37,445 nt of DNA, from the NCBI GenBank assembly GCA_000697335.1, contig JNEM01016246.1, positions 1 through 37,445 of the forward strand. The letters are read 5' to 3'. A program made the translations under genes and the position numbers. Below the pieces are notes generated by a model. The model saw nothing but the letters and a program-made list of their open reading frames with translations. It searched no databases and was not told where the DNA came from. The stretch is from Conidiobolus incongruus B7586. Lineage: Eukaryota > Entomophthoromycota > Entomophthoromycetes > Entomophthorales > Conidiobolaceae. This document shows positions 9,750 through 21,927 of the stretch, piece by piece. Position 1 is the stretch's first letter. Every line of letters begins with the position of its first letter.

Positions 9750-11489
9750 CTACTTTAAAGAAATTTTAAAATGATTTGCTATAGATTCAACTACATTGAT
9801 AATATCATCAGAGAAATTGTACTTCTGTTTTAATCGAATGAAGAATGCATACACATCCCTTAATTTACTTATTAATTTGGCTTGCATTTGAGGGTATTGA
9901 CTCAATCCCAGTATTAGTTTAATGTAAAATAATAAAATTTGGGATAGATAACGGTATAACATCGATGTACAAATGTCATATTCGCTCAAAGTGAAATTAT
10001 ATATTGCGGTAGCAGCACTAATAGATTTCATGGTGTTTGAATCTAGCATCCTGGTATCTGGATCTACGGTTGGCGAAAATTGAGAGCACAATATAATACA
10101 AGTTGTATAATATATTCCACAATGAGTCCAAACGAACTTTTTCACAATACCTATCTCATCATTGTTTTTGTATCGGTTGGATAACTCTAAAAACTTTTTG
10201 ATGATATTGATGAATGCATAATTATATAAGATTTGGAGGATTTGAAATTGACTTTTAATATAATCCTGATTGGTGTTAGTGATATTTTGAAATATAATAG
10301 AGTAAAAAGTGGTGAGGAAAGATATGGGCACCAAATATTGATTTGTACAATTTATACTAGTACATACACACTCCGCATGCAATATTTCGTAAGGATCTTC
10401 GGAAAATGGATTGATTTGATATTTTGGATCCAACACTTTGAGATAAGGAATAATAGAAAGGAAATAAGGTTGTATACCTAATGTCGCAGATATGTTTGAA
10501 TCTTGAGCTATAGAACAGACCTGGACGCAGTATCTTTCTTGTTGCTTTTGGGGACTTATATTTGGTATGTATCTATTCATACCTAACGCGGAGGACATCA
10601 GACAAGCTTGGTTAAAGTATGGTCGAGCATTTTTTGCTAAACCTTGGGATAGCATGGAATAACTGAAAATAAAAAGTGCTTGGCATATGCTGACACTAAT
10701 TTTAAACATGTTTTTCTTCAATTGGACAAGAGCACAATGTTTTAAATATTTGAGGAGTTCAGGGTTGTATTTTGGATAGTTTAAATAGCCAACGTATAAA
10801 ATCACACTCATGAGAACTGGAGAAACGTTTTCTAAGTTTTTAAAAAAGAGGTATTTTGAAAAATATGGAAATCTGGAGTGAAATTTTAAAAAATAATTAT
10901 TTATAAGTCTGGTTTGAAAACCTGGTTGAAATAGCACTCGAATCCATTCTTGATTAAGGTGAAGATAAATTTTATTTACTCTACCAAAAATACCTCTCCT
11001 CAGATTACTCAAGGATGATTCAATTTCAAATATTATTCGTTCGTCATATTCTATAATTTGGGTTGTTAAAGAAAGGAGAAGATGCGTTTCTAATTTTTGG
11101 GTTTGCTTGAGATGATTAGGAATAAAAATATTCTGCAAGGAATCGTTTTCAGAAGGCTTGCTTTGGTTTGGAATTGTCCTCAAAATATTCATTTTAATAT
11201 CAAATTTAAATACTAAGTTTCTATTGACTGCTTGCAAGCTCTTGCTATGATTTTCAGATGGAATTAGCTTATTGACATTTTTTAAGTTGAATTTATTTTG
11301 CAAGGCAGAAAAAATGGTCGATTGAGTATTTCTTATATGGGATTTGTGAGGATAAATACATTCAATACTCTTTTTTGCACAAAATTTACATTTTGGTAAT
11401 TCTCTACCACATCTTATCTTTTTCTTTCTACAAGAATCACAGGATATTGGACTCTCTATTGTATTAGAGTCTATTTCACTTTGTTTCAT
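9750..11489 (-). CDS. Zn2Cys6 transcription factor, divergent paralogue
   Basis: Intact 579-aa intronless gene. Residues about 18-45 form a canonical zinc binuclear cluster with spacing C-x2-C-x6-C-x6-C-x2-C-x6-C (CDSCRKKKIRCG... to ECIYP), which binds DNA in the GAL4 class. A basic linker follows. Residues about 180-400 resemble the fungal transcription factor middle homology region: FHSRFPYFSKY, SPVLMSVILYVGY, LKKNMFKISVSICQALF, an ACLMSSALGMNRY helix, then ATLGIQPYF. The protein is expected to be nuclear; its target is unknown. It is visibly the most divergent of the three intact family members here and lacks the -115 upstream box shared by the other two. It ends ...FKISLK, like its paralogues, which supports a complete C-terminus. 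Confidence 0.9.
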   Translation of the reverse strand: MKQSEIDSNTIESPISCDSCRKKKIRCGRELPKCKFCAKKSIECIYPHKSHIRNTQSTIFSALQNKFNLKNVNKLIPSENHSKSLQAVNRNLVFKFDIKMNILRTIPNQSKPSENDSLQNIFIPNHLKQTQKLETHLLLSLTTQIIEYDERIIFEIESSLSNLRRGIFGRVNKIYLHLNQEWIRVLFQPGFQTRLINNYFLKFHSRFPYFSKYLFFKNLENVSPVLMSVILYVGYLNYPKYNPELLKYLKHCALVQLKKNMFKISVSICQALFIFSYSMLSQGLAKNARPYFNQACLMSSALGMNRYIPNISPQKQQERYCVQVCSIAQDSNISATLGIQPYFLSIIPYLKVLDPKYQINPFSEDPYEILHAECVCTSINCTNQYLVPISFLTTFYSIIFQNITNTNQDYIKSQFQILQILYNYAFINIIKKFLELSNRYKNNDEIGIVKKFVWTHCGIYYTTCIILCSQFSPTVDPDTRMLDSNTMKSISAATAIYNFTLSEYDICTSMLYRYLSQILLFYIKLILGLSQYPQMQAKLISKLRDVYAFFIRLKQKYNFSDDIINVVESIANHFKISLK

Positions 11490-13496
11490 TTTTCAAAAAC
11501 TAAACTTGAAATTTGAAAAACATTTTGAATATCGAATATTTTATATTATGGTAATTAAATAAAGATTCAATGCTTATTGGATGATGAATTAATTGAATTG
11601 TTTAAAATTAAGCATTTAATCAACTTATTAATAATATTTGAAACATAAATGGATATTAAAGCTATTTGATATCATAGCTATACTTAATATAAACCTGCGA
11701 AAAAAAACATTACAGTTATGTTAGGTTTATAAATTATCTATACCTTAATTAAATAAAATGAATTATCTGATAATATAAATAAAACAAAAATTTGCTATAT
11801 ACAAGCCTAAATAGTGTGATTTAATAAATATTATGTACAAATCACTTGTTCAGATATAATCTAAATTTATACCTATTTTATGACACCTAGCACCTAATTA
11901 AAGATAATTACATGATGAATATGCATAAATGAAATATCGATTTCCTCAAAGCTAAAAATATTTTACCATTATTGGTTATTGATATGAATATAAAATTATT
12001 AAAATAATTTTAATAAATTACATATTCAATATAATCCATACAATTTTCTAAATTTATTATAAAATAATCTTGGGTCAATCATAATATTTGAAGCAAATAA
12101 ATGTTTGAAAATTTATTTGCAATTAAATATGATTTATTAGAAAACTGGCATAATTGAGTCAGTTACTATATTTTTAATGAATAATTAAAGATAGAATAGC
12201 ATATATAGTCTAATGGCATATTTTCTATATTTAGACAAACTATCTCTATATAAGTTTTAAACAAACTAAATTGTAATTAAGGATTTATTTTTTGGGACCA
12301 AAGTTAAAAAATAGTATGATATATCCTTGGGTTTGAAAATTGATAATTTCACAAATTTTAATTTATTCAGTTTTGAATTACTTAAATATATTTATTTAAT
12401 CGAGCCTATTTTTACCTTTAAAATAATAATTAAGGTTGAATAATTATTAATTGATTAAATTCTTGATTGATTAGAAATTTATCATTACTTATATATTAAA
12501 ATATGAATTATCTATTCAGTATATTAAAATTTTAATTTTCAAAATGATATATTCATCGTGAAAAAATTTTATTTGATTTATTATAGAATATATTTTTATT
12601 ATACAAACAGAACACATATAATATTACTTTAATATTTTGGACAAAGTTATTCTTTAATGTTAGAAATCAAGAGCATTGATTGCTTTTGCAAGTTAATCAA
12701 AAGGTATATTTACATTTATCATACCTAAATAATAAAAAAGTTTCAATAAATATTTTATTCTATAGACATTTTGTTCAAAGATAATATATATCAAAATCAG
12801 ACGTTGATGTGTGCTATTATTGTCAAAGCTTTTAAATATATTTAATATCGATTAATTAAAACAATATAAATTTATTAATATTAACTAATGAGAAATAGTA
12901 TAATAAAATGATGTTTTCGAATATTATTATAGAATCAACCTATATATTATGTAAGTAAATATATTGCATTGAAAGATTATTACCATGTACAAATATTGAT
13001 TAAATAATTTTTTATAATTTCAAATTGATAATATAAAAATATAATAAATAACGATAGAATTAATTATTATTTGTTATTCAAATAACAATATCAATATAAA
13101 TGAAAAAAGAAACAGGAATAATATTCATTAAAAGATATTGATATATAGCTATTTTATTATAAAATATTTTGAACATTAGATAATATATAATATTCTCATT
13201 AATTAATTTCTCAATTTCATTGTACCAGAGATTTTAAATTATGAAAATTTATTTGAATAATCATAAAAATTATATATAAACAATAGTAGAGAAATTAACT
13301 AATATATCAATTATAGATAATAATACTATTTCCTTGATAATTATATTATATTTTTTTAAGAAAAACAAGTCCATTTCAAAAAAAGTTGATTTCTCTCAAA
13401 GAATTTTGTATATAATAATCAAAATTTGAGATTGAATAAGGACAATAATGTAATAATAATAATAATAATAATAATAATATAAATATTTCTTATTAT
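11490..13496. other. Intergenic region with (TAA)n microsatellite
   Basis: About 2 kb of AT-rich sequence upstream of the 9750-11489 gene and downstream of pseudogene 2. A TAA repeat lies at 13451-13479. Nothing else is recognisable in either strand. Confidence 0.5.
13451..13479. repeat. (TAA)n microsatellite
   Basis: Nine perfect TAA units plus a partial one, about 18 bp beyond the former stop codon of pseudogene 2. Confidence 0.9.
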
Positions 13497-16400
13497 TTAC
13501 CTGAGATGAATTGGAAAAAAATTAGAAATTGATTTTATCGTTACCAATGTTTCTTCAAAGAAGTGGTACTAGTGATTAAAACATATTTATAATTTGCAAA
13601 TATCTGGTTATTTATGTGTGTGATGGATTCGTTTGCAAGATGAATCATTTAATACTAGAATTTTTTTTGAAATAAAATATCGGAATAAAGCATTCAGGAT
13701 CAAATGTTGTAATATAATATATAGCTGTAGCTGCTTTCATTGTTTTTCATTTATCTGAATTAATATTTCTAGTGTCTGGATCCACAATCAGGAAAATTGA
13801 AATGATAACAGAATTTTCTAATGATAACATTGGCCACAAATTATCTATAATAATTTTTGATGACGTTGTGCTCATTTTCTTGTTTTTATATTTTGGACAA
13901 TTTTAAGTGAAATTTTACAAATTTTATGAGGTATAAATTAAAGAGATATTCAAGAGCTCAAATTTTATAAGGTATACTGTTAAGATCATGCACAGCGGAT
14001 AGTTTTGTAGAAATGGACAAGTATATGATTATTATATTTGTCGAAGTTGTCCAAAGTGTATATACCACAACTTAATGATGCATGTGCATGCTGCGTATAA
14101 TATTTCACAAAGATATTAAGATTATGGTCCGGTTTAACATACTAAATCAAAATTGATCCATGCTGAAGTTAAAAATAAAAGATTGAATGCCCAAAATAGC
14201 CATCAATTAGAATTGTGAGAATAGAAAGTGGTTCTAAGATAATATCTTCGGTTTCGTGGCTGTGTGCTTAAATTGAGCATTCCTAAATGATTTTTCAGAG
14301 TGGAGGCCATTGGGTAAACTTGATCGAAAAATGGTAAAGATCACTTGACCAAACCTTGAAATAACATTAAGTAAATGAAAATATACATGACTTAATATGT
14401 ACTGAGCTTAATGTTGAACGTATTTTCTTAAAGTGCATAAGTATCAAATGATTTAAATACTTCAAGGGTTCTGGATGCTCCATATGAGAGCTAGCTTATC
14501 TAATATACATAATTACACATTTGAGCATAGGTGAAACATTTTGAGTTTTGCTAAAGAAACGATATTTCAAAATACATGATATATTCAAGTGTAAGATTGC
14601 AAAATATTACTACAGAAATTAAATAATGGCACAATTTAAATCAAATTAATATAATTCGTAATTTATGATTTATAAAATTAAGTAAACAATATAAAATTAA
14701 TACTCTTTTTATCATTGTTATTCTTGACTTATAGGAAACTTAGAACACTTAAAAACAGTTTTATTTGTTAAAAGTTGAAATCTAAACTTTTAAATTAATT
14801 TAAAGAATTTTTTTCTTACAAGCATATTTTTTAATTACTTAAAACAATTGTAATTACTTGGTTTGTATTCTAATAAATATAGTAGATTTGGTAGTTTTTT
14901 CAGTATTTTTATATAAAAACTATTCTAATACTTTATATATTTTCTAAATTTTAATGTAAAAGAATACGTAATTAAAATTTATAATAAGTATATTAATTTA
15001 AAATTAATTTATATAAATTACATAAAACTTTTTATTAATTAATTTGTCTTTACAAACTGATTAAGAAAATTTTATAGTATTATATAGCTTATTGAAACAA
15101 TGCACATTTGCTTATAATTAAAATTCTTGATTATTATTATCATTTTTAAAAGAGAATATTCTAATTTAATTTAACAATTTATTTGGTTGTTTAATAAGAG
15201 ATTAAATATATTATCCTAGTGCTAAAAACTAGGGTAGTTACTTATTTCAAGAAGTTTTCACTATTCAGGTTATGAGAGTATTGTTTATTAAGGTAAATTT
15301 TTTGATAATATAAATAAGATGGAATAAAGAATAAGTTGTAGGAGAATTTAGATAAAAGCTAAAGGTATATGAAGTCATTAAATAAGTATATGACATTAAA
15401 CAATAAAATTTAAGATTAAATCATTATAATAATTAAATATAAAAACTTTTTAATTATATCTTAAAAATCTTAATTATAATAAAATGTTTCTGAAATTTCT
15501 TTTTAAATTTTAATTATTTATTTTTCAACTTTAATAATCAATCTAAGTTTAAACTCTTGTATATATCATATAATTGTATAATTAATTTCAAACTGCTTTA
15601 TAAATTTTTTAATTTAATTATCAAAGTGTTTTTTTGTATATATATATTAAATTTATTAATAATTAAAATACTAACAATAGAAAGTATTATTTTAAATTAA
15701 ATTTTAAATAATATCCCTTTTATCATTAAAATATTGAATCTAATAATAAAAGGTAATTTTAGATAGAAATTATCTTTATAAGCTATTTACAAATCTTAAA
15801 TAATTTTAAAGAGTTTATGCTTTAGTTCTAATAATATTAAAATTAAAGACTTTTGATGATCATTATGTAATTTAAGTATAACTAAATTAATCTTTAAATT
15901 TTTAAATAAAAATATTTTATTAAAATAATAACTATATATTTTGTTAATAATTGGTTCAAAAGTAACAATATGTTGGAAGGATCAGTAATTAAAAAATGTG
16001 CTATTTTTTCCTTTCTAAACTAATAGAGATTAATTTATTGATATGAAAGTCTGGTTGAAAGAGTTATTGGATCCATTCTTGATTCATAAGGAAGTTTGTT
16101 CTATCCATCATATATTCCTAACTGTAATGTATTTACAAATTATCAATCTGTTGAATAATATGATTTTTATAATTTACAATTTGTGCAGTCAACATGAGTA
16201 ATAGGCTAGTTTGGAATTTTCGAATTTGTTTCAAGTGTATTGGATATATTGAATTGGATATCATCGAATGGTTAGATATGGGGTAAAGAACAGACATTGA
16301 CCGATAAAATTTAACATTAGGACTCAATGAATATACCAGTAATGAGATGGGATTGGCATTTTTGAATTCTAATTCAATTTTAATATATTTTCACGGGAAG

Positions 16401-16550
16401 AAAAAATTGTCTTTACATTTTTGTGAGATTGGCTTAGATAATTGCAGATTATACATTTTTTAATACAGCTTTTTCATCATAGTTACTTTATTCCACATCG
16501 TATGCCCCTTTTGGACATGCATCGCAATATATCAAACTCTGGGCGGTATA
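13497..16550 (-). pseudogene. Zn2Cys6 transcription factor pseudogene 2, split by a transposon-like insertion
   Basis: A decayed zinc-cluster paralogue covering nearly the whole family length, minus strand. N-terminal remains: CDAC and KRGIRCG in two frames at about 16485-16545; a 64-codon open piece at 16133-16327 with PIHLKQIRKFQTSLLLML (intact: PNHLKQTQKLETHLLLSL); and NQEWIQ near 16070. After a 1.4 kb insertion (14611-16019), homology resumes with the KYRFF-like block (about 14560), VDPDTRNINSDK and KAATAIYYITTFDPE (about 13800-13690), and a C-terminus ending PIHLR and a stop at 13497-13499. VDPDTR matches the 9750-11489 gene. Many stops and frame shifts; clearly dead. Confidence 0.75.
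14611..16019 (-). mobile_element. TA-flanked 1.4-kb transposon-like element, copy A (inserted in pseudogene 2)
   Basis: An insertion dividing pseudogene 2. Its ends are imperfect inverted repeats: left TACAGAAATTAAATAATGG then CACAATTT; right (reversed) TTTAGAAAGGAAAAAATAG then CACATTTT. Over its whole length the minus strand aligns with the plus strand of 29629-30641. Anchors are AAAAGGGA...TTATTTAAAAT and TCTATTGTTA, plus a TTTTTATATAAAAA(T/A)AACT-like block. Apparent TA flanks, length and terminal repeats suggest the Tc1/mariner superfamily, but I find no recognisable transposase. A 6-bp inverted repeat, CCTAGT/ACTAGG, lies at 15215-15233. Orientation is set arbitrarily to match copy B as plus. 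Confidence 0.65.
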
Positions 16551-18229
16551 CAAATCAGTTGGCGTTACTACTTCCACGATTCTAACTCACCTGATTACAT
16601 TTGAATTTATAAAAGATTGATCATCTTTAAATAACAAAGTTCAATTCAATGCTTGGACAGATTAAATATTGTTCATTCAATCAATTGGAGAATACAGTGA
16701 ATAAAATGAATTACAACTTTAATTTTTAATTCTTCAATAATAATTTGAAAAAGCTTTTTATATAAATTTTTCATTTGAATGAACATAGGAAGCAATATTT
16801 TAGTAACACACCTGGATCAACAACTTACATTTTTATTTGATTTCTCTTATGTTGAATTGTATAAATGTTCACATTTTGATATAGTAATAAATATAACTAT
16901 TGGTTCGAGGTTATAAAATTTATATATTTTGAATTCTGAATTTATACGTTCATTATAAACAATATTAATATTTCGTTTCTTCAAGTAACACTTTAGAAAA
17001 CCATAAATGAGTTTCTTATTTACCATTATTATGATTAAAATAGTTTGAGAAAAAGCATCTAACCTTCAAAATTTTTAAAGAGCCATTGAAATATTTATCT
17101 TTTTTTCTTATCATAACATATTCATCCCTTATATACACCAGCTTTTGATTAAACATTATATAACATTTTAATTTCAAATACCTGATTTTCTACATTGAAT
17201 TAATCTTTAATTGGATTTTGAATTTTATATTAATATACATTATGTTTACCAATATTTGCAAAATAAAGGATTTTATAAATGATTATTATTTTTGACATTA
17301 AATAAAAAGAGTAATTCAGTATCAGACTGATGTTATTTTCTTTGAATTAAATGTAAAAACATTATTGGAAATATCGTAAATTTTCCAGAGATATTAAAAA
17401 AGATTTTTTGTATTTACCTTACTCTTCATGTTTTATTTTATGTTAAATGAATATTTTATCAACCTTAGTCTATGAGGTAATTATATTTCTTAAAATCTGA
17501 TAGGAACCTGAACTATTATTCAGCAAAATTAATTTGTGTTTTGAATATTTCAATCTAGAAATACGAAAATTTGATGAATTGTTTGTATTAAACTGAATAT
17601 ATATAATCATTGAGTTCGATAATAAAATATTCGTCTGCATTGTAGAATCAAATTTATTGTTTGTATAACAAAACTGATCCCACGAAAGGATGAAAGGAAT
17701 ATAATGATATATGGATTTAATAGAATGAATAATGCTTCCTTGATATTTATATTATATATGAATCATATAAAAACATAGTAGTTATCCATAAACCCAACTC
17801 CCCAATTCTATCTTAATATATTGTTAATACTGTTTTACTATTAACTCGTTACATATATTCATATCTTGATCATTTTGTGATATTGAACTATCATTAATCT
17901 ATTTTGTAATCTTAATCAATTAAAACATATAAAAGTAAGGGTAATTATATATAATAATTGATTATATATAACTTTTTATGACTTGCTAATTGTTCAACAA
18001 GCACAATAAATAAAATATTCTTAATAAAAAAATTTTTGGATAAACACTATTAATGACTTGCGTATAACATCTATAATATATAAATTATTATTAAAATATA
18101 TTAATCAAGCAATAGCTTGGAATTGTCTGAGATCAAATACTAATTGATAAACTCTTCTATTAAATATCATTATTTTATAAGAAATTTGAGTAGTTATATT
18201 CAAATTTAAATATTTCATTTAATTAATTT
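16551..18229. other. Intergenic region, no gene seen
   Basis: AT-rich stretch upstream of pseudogene 2. No frame, RNA or repeat could be supported. Confidence 0.5.
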
Positions 18230-18721
18230 TTGCCTGTAATAAATAATTTTATTTTGAATATAATCGCTATAGAGTGTTGGTCTTCAATATATTATATTTT
18301 GAAAAAAAAGATTTTATATTGTGGTTATCTGGATGGTAACCTACCCAAACACTTTTGCCTCGCAATTTATTTCCTTATAGTGATGTTACCCTGGAAAACA
18401 TATCACTTTACACTAAAGGCCTCATTTTCTACAAAGCCTATCACACTTCTAAACATTATCTTTAGTTGGTAATTGGACTATAAAAGAACCGACGTTACTA
18501 GCCTAACCATGAGAGGCCGGTGGACCTCTCATAAGATAACTATATGCTTTCATCCTCTCAATAATGCCTTCAATTTAGTAATGTCAATTAGTAGCAGCAG
18601 TTTACCTTCGTCAGCTACCTATTTTTTGCACTGCAAGCAACCAGCATTGCAATCGTATGATTATGCTACCTTCTTAAGTATACTCAAATTGATATCAATA
18701 AATTTAATCTTATATCATTAA
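18230..18721 (+). other. Unassigned GC-richer island with a 163-codon frame broken by one stop
   Basis: On the plus strand, one reading frame stays open from a TTG at 18230 to 18721, except for a single TAA at 18470-18472. Base composition at about 18310-18680 is clearly less AT-rich than the flanks. It includes a perfect 8-bp inverted repeat, ATGAGAGG (18509-18516) and CCTCTCAT (18525-18532). The translation (LYCGYLDGNLPKHFC, TMRGRWTSHKITIC) resembles nothing I know, and neither part begins with ATG. The minus strand is more interrupted. It could be a relic of a gene or mobile element, or a non-coding RNA locus. Function unknown. Confidence 0.35.
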
Positions 18722-19124
18722 TACTTTATTCAAAATGTTGATTAAAAATACTCATTGTTTAGTGTGTCAAAAAAGTTATTCTTTTAAAATCCTTTAATTA
18801 TTTTGAGATATTGGTGATTTAAATTGGAGTTAGGTAATTCGTATTTGAATCTGTTATATATATTAACCAAAGATATTATTGTTTCTTGGTATTCTTACTG
18901 ATAATATATATTTACAATTTAAATAAGTACTAAATCATAATTTACTTACTAGCAAAATAAATAGATTATTGGATAATGGCCAATAATGATCCTTGCAAAT
19001 ATTCTCATTATCGATTGTATTTTTGATATAATGAATATCATTAAAAATTTAATTTCAAATAAACCAATTATAATAATTAATAAAAATATAAGCCACTATC
19101 AAATAATGGATTCTATCATAATGT
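18722..19124. other. Intergenic region, no gene seen
   Basis: AT-rich 3' flank of the 19125-20846 gene. Nothing recognised. Confidence 0.5.
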
Positions 19125-20846
19125 TTATTTTAATGAAATTTTGAAATAACTCGCCATAGACTTCAAAACTTGTAACGTATCGTCGGAGAAATGATACTTT
19201 TCTTTAAACATTGCAAAGAGCTCGTATACCTGCTTCAATTTGTTAAGTATTTGCAATTGAATGTGGTGATGATCTTTCAAACGCACAGCAGTATTGATAT
19301 AGAAGAAAGATATTTGAGATAAATAGTGGTAGAACAATTGGACGATACTTTCTGGATTTTGAGCTGTTATGTTGTAAATGGCAGTAGCTGCTTGAATGGC
19401 TTTTATGGTACCTGGGTTCAATTGACCAGTAACTTCATCGACTGTAGGGGGAAATTGAGAGTATGTTACCAGGCTTAAATGATAATACATACCACATTGC
19501 AACCAAACTGACTTATTAATTATTTCTCTTTCTATCTTACCTTGGTATCGATTGGATAATTTTAAAAACCTGATTAAACAATTTCGAAAGCAATAAGTCC
19601 ATAATTCCCCAAAAAATAGGCACTTTTCTTGAAAGTCTGGAATTTGAAAATGTTTTGATTTTATGGAAATCATTAATGAATATACAATCATTAGAGTGGC
19701 TCCTGGAGCCCAGAAAAGATTGAAGCACTCTTGCATGGTACAACTGAGTTCCGCGCGTAGCATTTCATGATGATGATTAGAGTGTGGGTTAATTTGATAG
19801 ATTGGATTCAAGGTTTTCTTGAATGGTATCATAAATATAAAATATGGCTGCGAACCGATAGTGGCTGCTAGGTGGGTATCTTGAATTTTTGAAAATGTTC
19901 TAAGGAAGTGCCTTTCATGTAGAATTTCTCCATTATTATCAAAAACATCTCGATGGATACCTAAAGCAGTTGCCATAAGGCAAGCTTGATTGAAATAGAC
20001 CAAAGATTGTTTGCCCAATCCCTCGAGTAGCATAAAATAGCTGAAAATATATAATGCTTGACACACTCTAAGATTTATGTTGAACATATTTTTCTTCAGT
20101 TGGGTCAGAGCAGCATGTTTGAGATATTTGCGTAATTCAAGATGCTGCTTTGGGTATGTAGTGTAGCTTACATACAAAATCACACTCATCAATACTGGAG
20201 ACATTGTGTCAATATTTTTAAAGAACCGATACTTTGAAAAGAATGGATAAATTGTGTGTAAGTTGGTGAAATAGTTATCAATCAGTCTCGTTTGGAAATC
20301 AGGTTGGAAGAACTCTTGAATCCATTCTTGATTCATGTGGAAGGTGGACTTGACTAATCCACCAAAAGTTCCAACTTGCAAGTGTTTAACAAAAGTATCT
20401 ATTTGTGGTACAACAAGTTTGTCATACTCGATAATCTGTGTCATAAGCATAAGTAAAAGATGTGTTTCAAATCTTTGAGATTGCTTTGAAGCTAATGGTA
20501 GAATGATATTTTCTGACAAGATGTCGTTTGGAGCTGAGTTTGGACTCGGAAGAGGTTTAAAAAGGATGACCTTTTCACCGTATTTTAGCATTGAGCTCCC
20601 AGGACGTCCTCTTAACCCTTTGTAACTGCTATTTATTATTTGTTGATTGTTTTTCGATTTAAAATCCAATCGATTTTTAAAAGAGGCGAATATAGAATTA
20701 TCATTATTTCTTTTACGCGAAATACTCGGGTAAGTGCATTCAATATCTCTCTTAAGACAACTCTCACATCTCGGCAACCCTCTACCACATCTCTTTTTTC
20801 TGATTCTGCAGAAATCGCACGATACTGTATTCTCATTAGAATTCAT
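19125..20846 (-). CDS. Zn2Cys6 transcription factor
   Basis: Intact 573-aa intronless gene. The start ATG at 20846 gives MNSNENTVSCDFC, and the zinc cluster occupies residues about 10-37 with C-x2-C-x6-C-x6-C-x2-C-x6-C spacing (CDFCRIRKKRCGRG...ECTYP). Residues about 170-390 form the middle homology-like region: NYFTNLHTIYPFFSKYRFF, SPVLMSVILYVSYTTYPKQ, LKKNMFNINLRVCQALY and ACLMATALGIHRD. The C-terminus ends YFKISLK. It is a near paralogue of the 26612-28336 gene and clearly closer to it than to 9750-11489. Expected role: sequence-specific nuclear regulator with unknown target. Upstream, 112 bp from the ATG, is a box shared with its paralogue; an inverted repeat sits just beyond it. Confidence 0.92.
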   Translation of the reverse strand: MNSNENTVSCDFCRIRKKRCGRGLPRCESCLKRDIECTYPSISRKRNNDNSIFASFKNRLDFKSKNNQQIINSSYKGLRGRPGSSMLKYGEKVILFKPLPSPNSAPNDILSENIILPLASKQSQRFETHLLLMLMTQIIEYDKLVVPQIDTFVKHLQVGTFGGLVKSTFHMNQEWIQEFFQPDFQTRLIDNYFTNLHTIYPFFSKYRFFKNIDTMSPVLMSVILYVSYTTYPKQHLELRKYLKHAALTQLKKNMFNINLRVCQALYIFSYFMLLEGLGKQSLVYFNQACLMATALGIHRDVFDNNGEILHERHFLRTFSKIQDTHLAATIGSQPYFIFMIPFKKTLNPIYQINPHSNHHHEMLRAELSCTMQECFNLFWAPGATLMIVYSLMISIKSKHFQIPDFQEKCLFFGELWTYCFRNCLIRFLKLSNRYQGKIEREIINKSVWLQCGMYYHLSLVTYSQFPPTVDEVTGQLNPGTIKAIQAATAIYNITAQNPESIVQLFYHYLSQISFFYINTAVRLKDHHHIQLQILNKLKQVYELFAMFKEKYHFSDDTLQVLKSMASYFKISLK

Positions 20847-21927
20847 TTTCAGAATACTAAGAACAATGATATAGCAGGTAGTTTTTATGAAATCTGAATG
20901 ATTGAAAGTATTTATAATATTTATATTTTAAGTAAAATATAAGAATACCTAATATCTAGATCACCTCAATAATTGCGTGAAACATTTATCAGAAGAAAAT
21001 GGTTCAGTAATGATGAGGTGATATTTCTTTACTTGAAAATGGAAATTATTATAGATTTCACCCTTGAGTTAATTTATTATGTATTAAATATTTTTATTAT
21101 GCAAAATTGACAGTATATTCTATTATTATGATTGAATATCACATTCAAATTATCTATTAAGATATAATATAAAGTTTATATATTTTAATATACGTTTTAG
21201 ATTAAGATATATATTTATGATATATTTCATAATTTAGATATAATAAATGAATTATATATTTTATATATTAATTATATTGTATTATAATTAATAATCATTT
21301 TTAATAAAATATTAAGCTTAAAATAAATATTTATTACACCATTATTTTGTAAATTACTCGAAAATTAATAAGTTATGAATAAATAAAATTATACTGTATT
21401 CAACTATTATTTTATCTTTTACGCAACCATAATCAGCATTCAAAATATTTCAGTGATCATTAAGCAAATATGATCTAAGTAGTAAATCAAAAAGATTTCA
21501 AATATATATATAAATTAATAAAGTGCCCAATTTTGCTTTATATCAGTTGTTGATTCATTAATTCATTAAAACAGGGAAAGAATGTACTTATTATTTTATT
21601 AATAACTAGACGGGTTATTTAGAGTTATATATAATAAAAATTTTTAGAAATTGTTTAATATTAGTTGAACATATTGCATTAACTTAAGATATTTTGTTTT
21701 AAATACATAAGTTACTTAAAAAATTGGTGGATTATATTTAAATTTCCCCAAAATTACTTTACTAATTTTTATCACTTGAAAAGATTATCAATCAAGTAAG
21801 ATCCTGGAAATAATATCAATCAAAATGACAAAATAATTTGTATACTATGAGACTATTGTTGGGTATCAAATAAAAAAAATATAACATTCACAAATAATTT
21901 GTATTTTTAATAAAATATATCAAACAT
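20847..21927. other. Intergenic region with upstream box and inverted repeat
   Basis: Promoter side of the 19125-20846 gene. Beyond the shared box it holds a perfect 9-bp inverted repeat, ATCACCTCA (20960-20968) and TGAGGTGAT (21014-21022). The rest is AT-rich without recognisable features. Confidence 0.5.
20958..20991 (-). promoter_or_regulatory. Shared upstream box of the zinc-cluster paralogues (copy 1)
   Basis: AGATCACCTCAA (20958-20969), a 14-nt spacer, then ATTTATCA (20984-20991), 112-145 bp upstream of the ATG at 20846. The same pair with a 13-nt spacer lies at 28452-28484, 116-148 bp upstream of the paralogue's ATG. Surrounding sequence is less alike, suggesting either constraint or recent common origin. 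The bound factor is unknown. Confidence 0.5.

Noticed and set aside
10233-10481. An 82-codon plus-strand frame inside the 9750-11489 gene
   Set aside because: Antisense shadow of an intact conserved gene, with no family resemblance.
12211-12240. TAATGGCATATTTTCTATAT resembling the same family end
   Set aside because: Similarity is confined to a short AT-rich stretch and could be chance.
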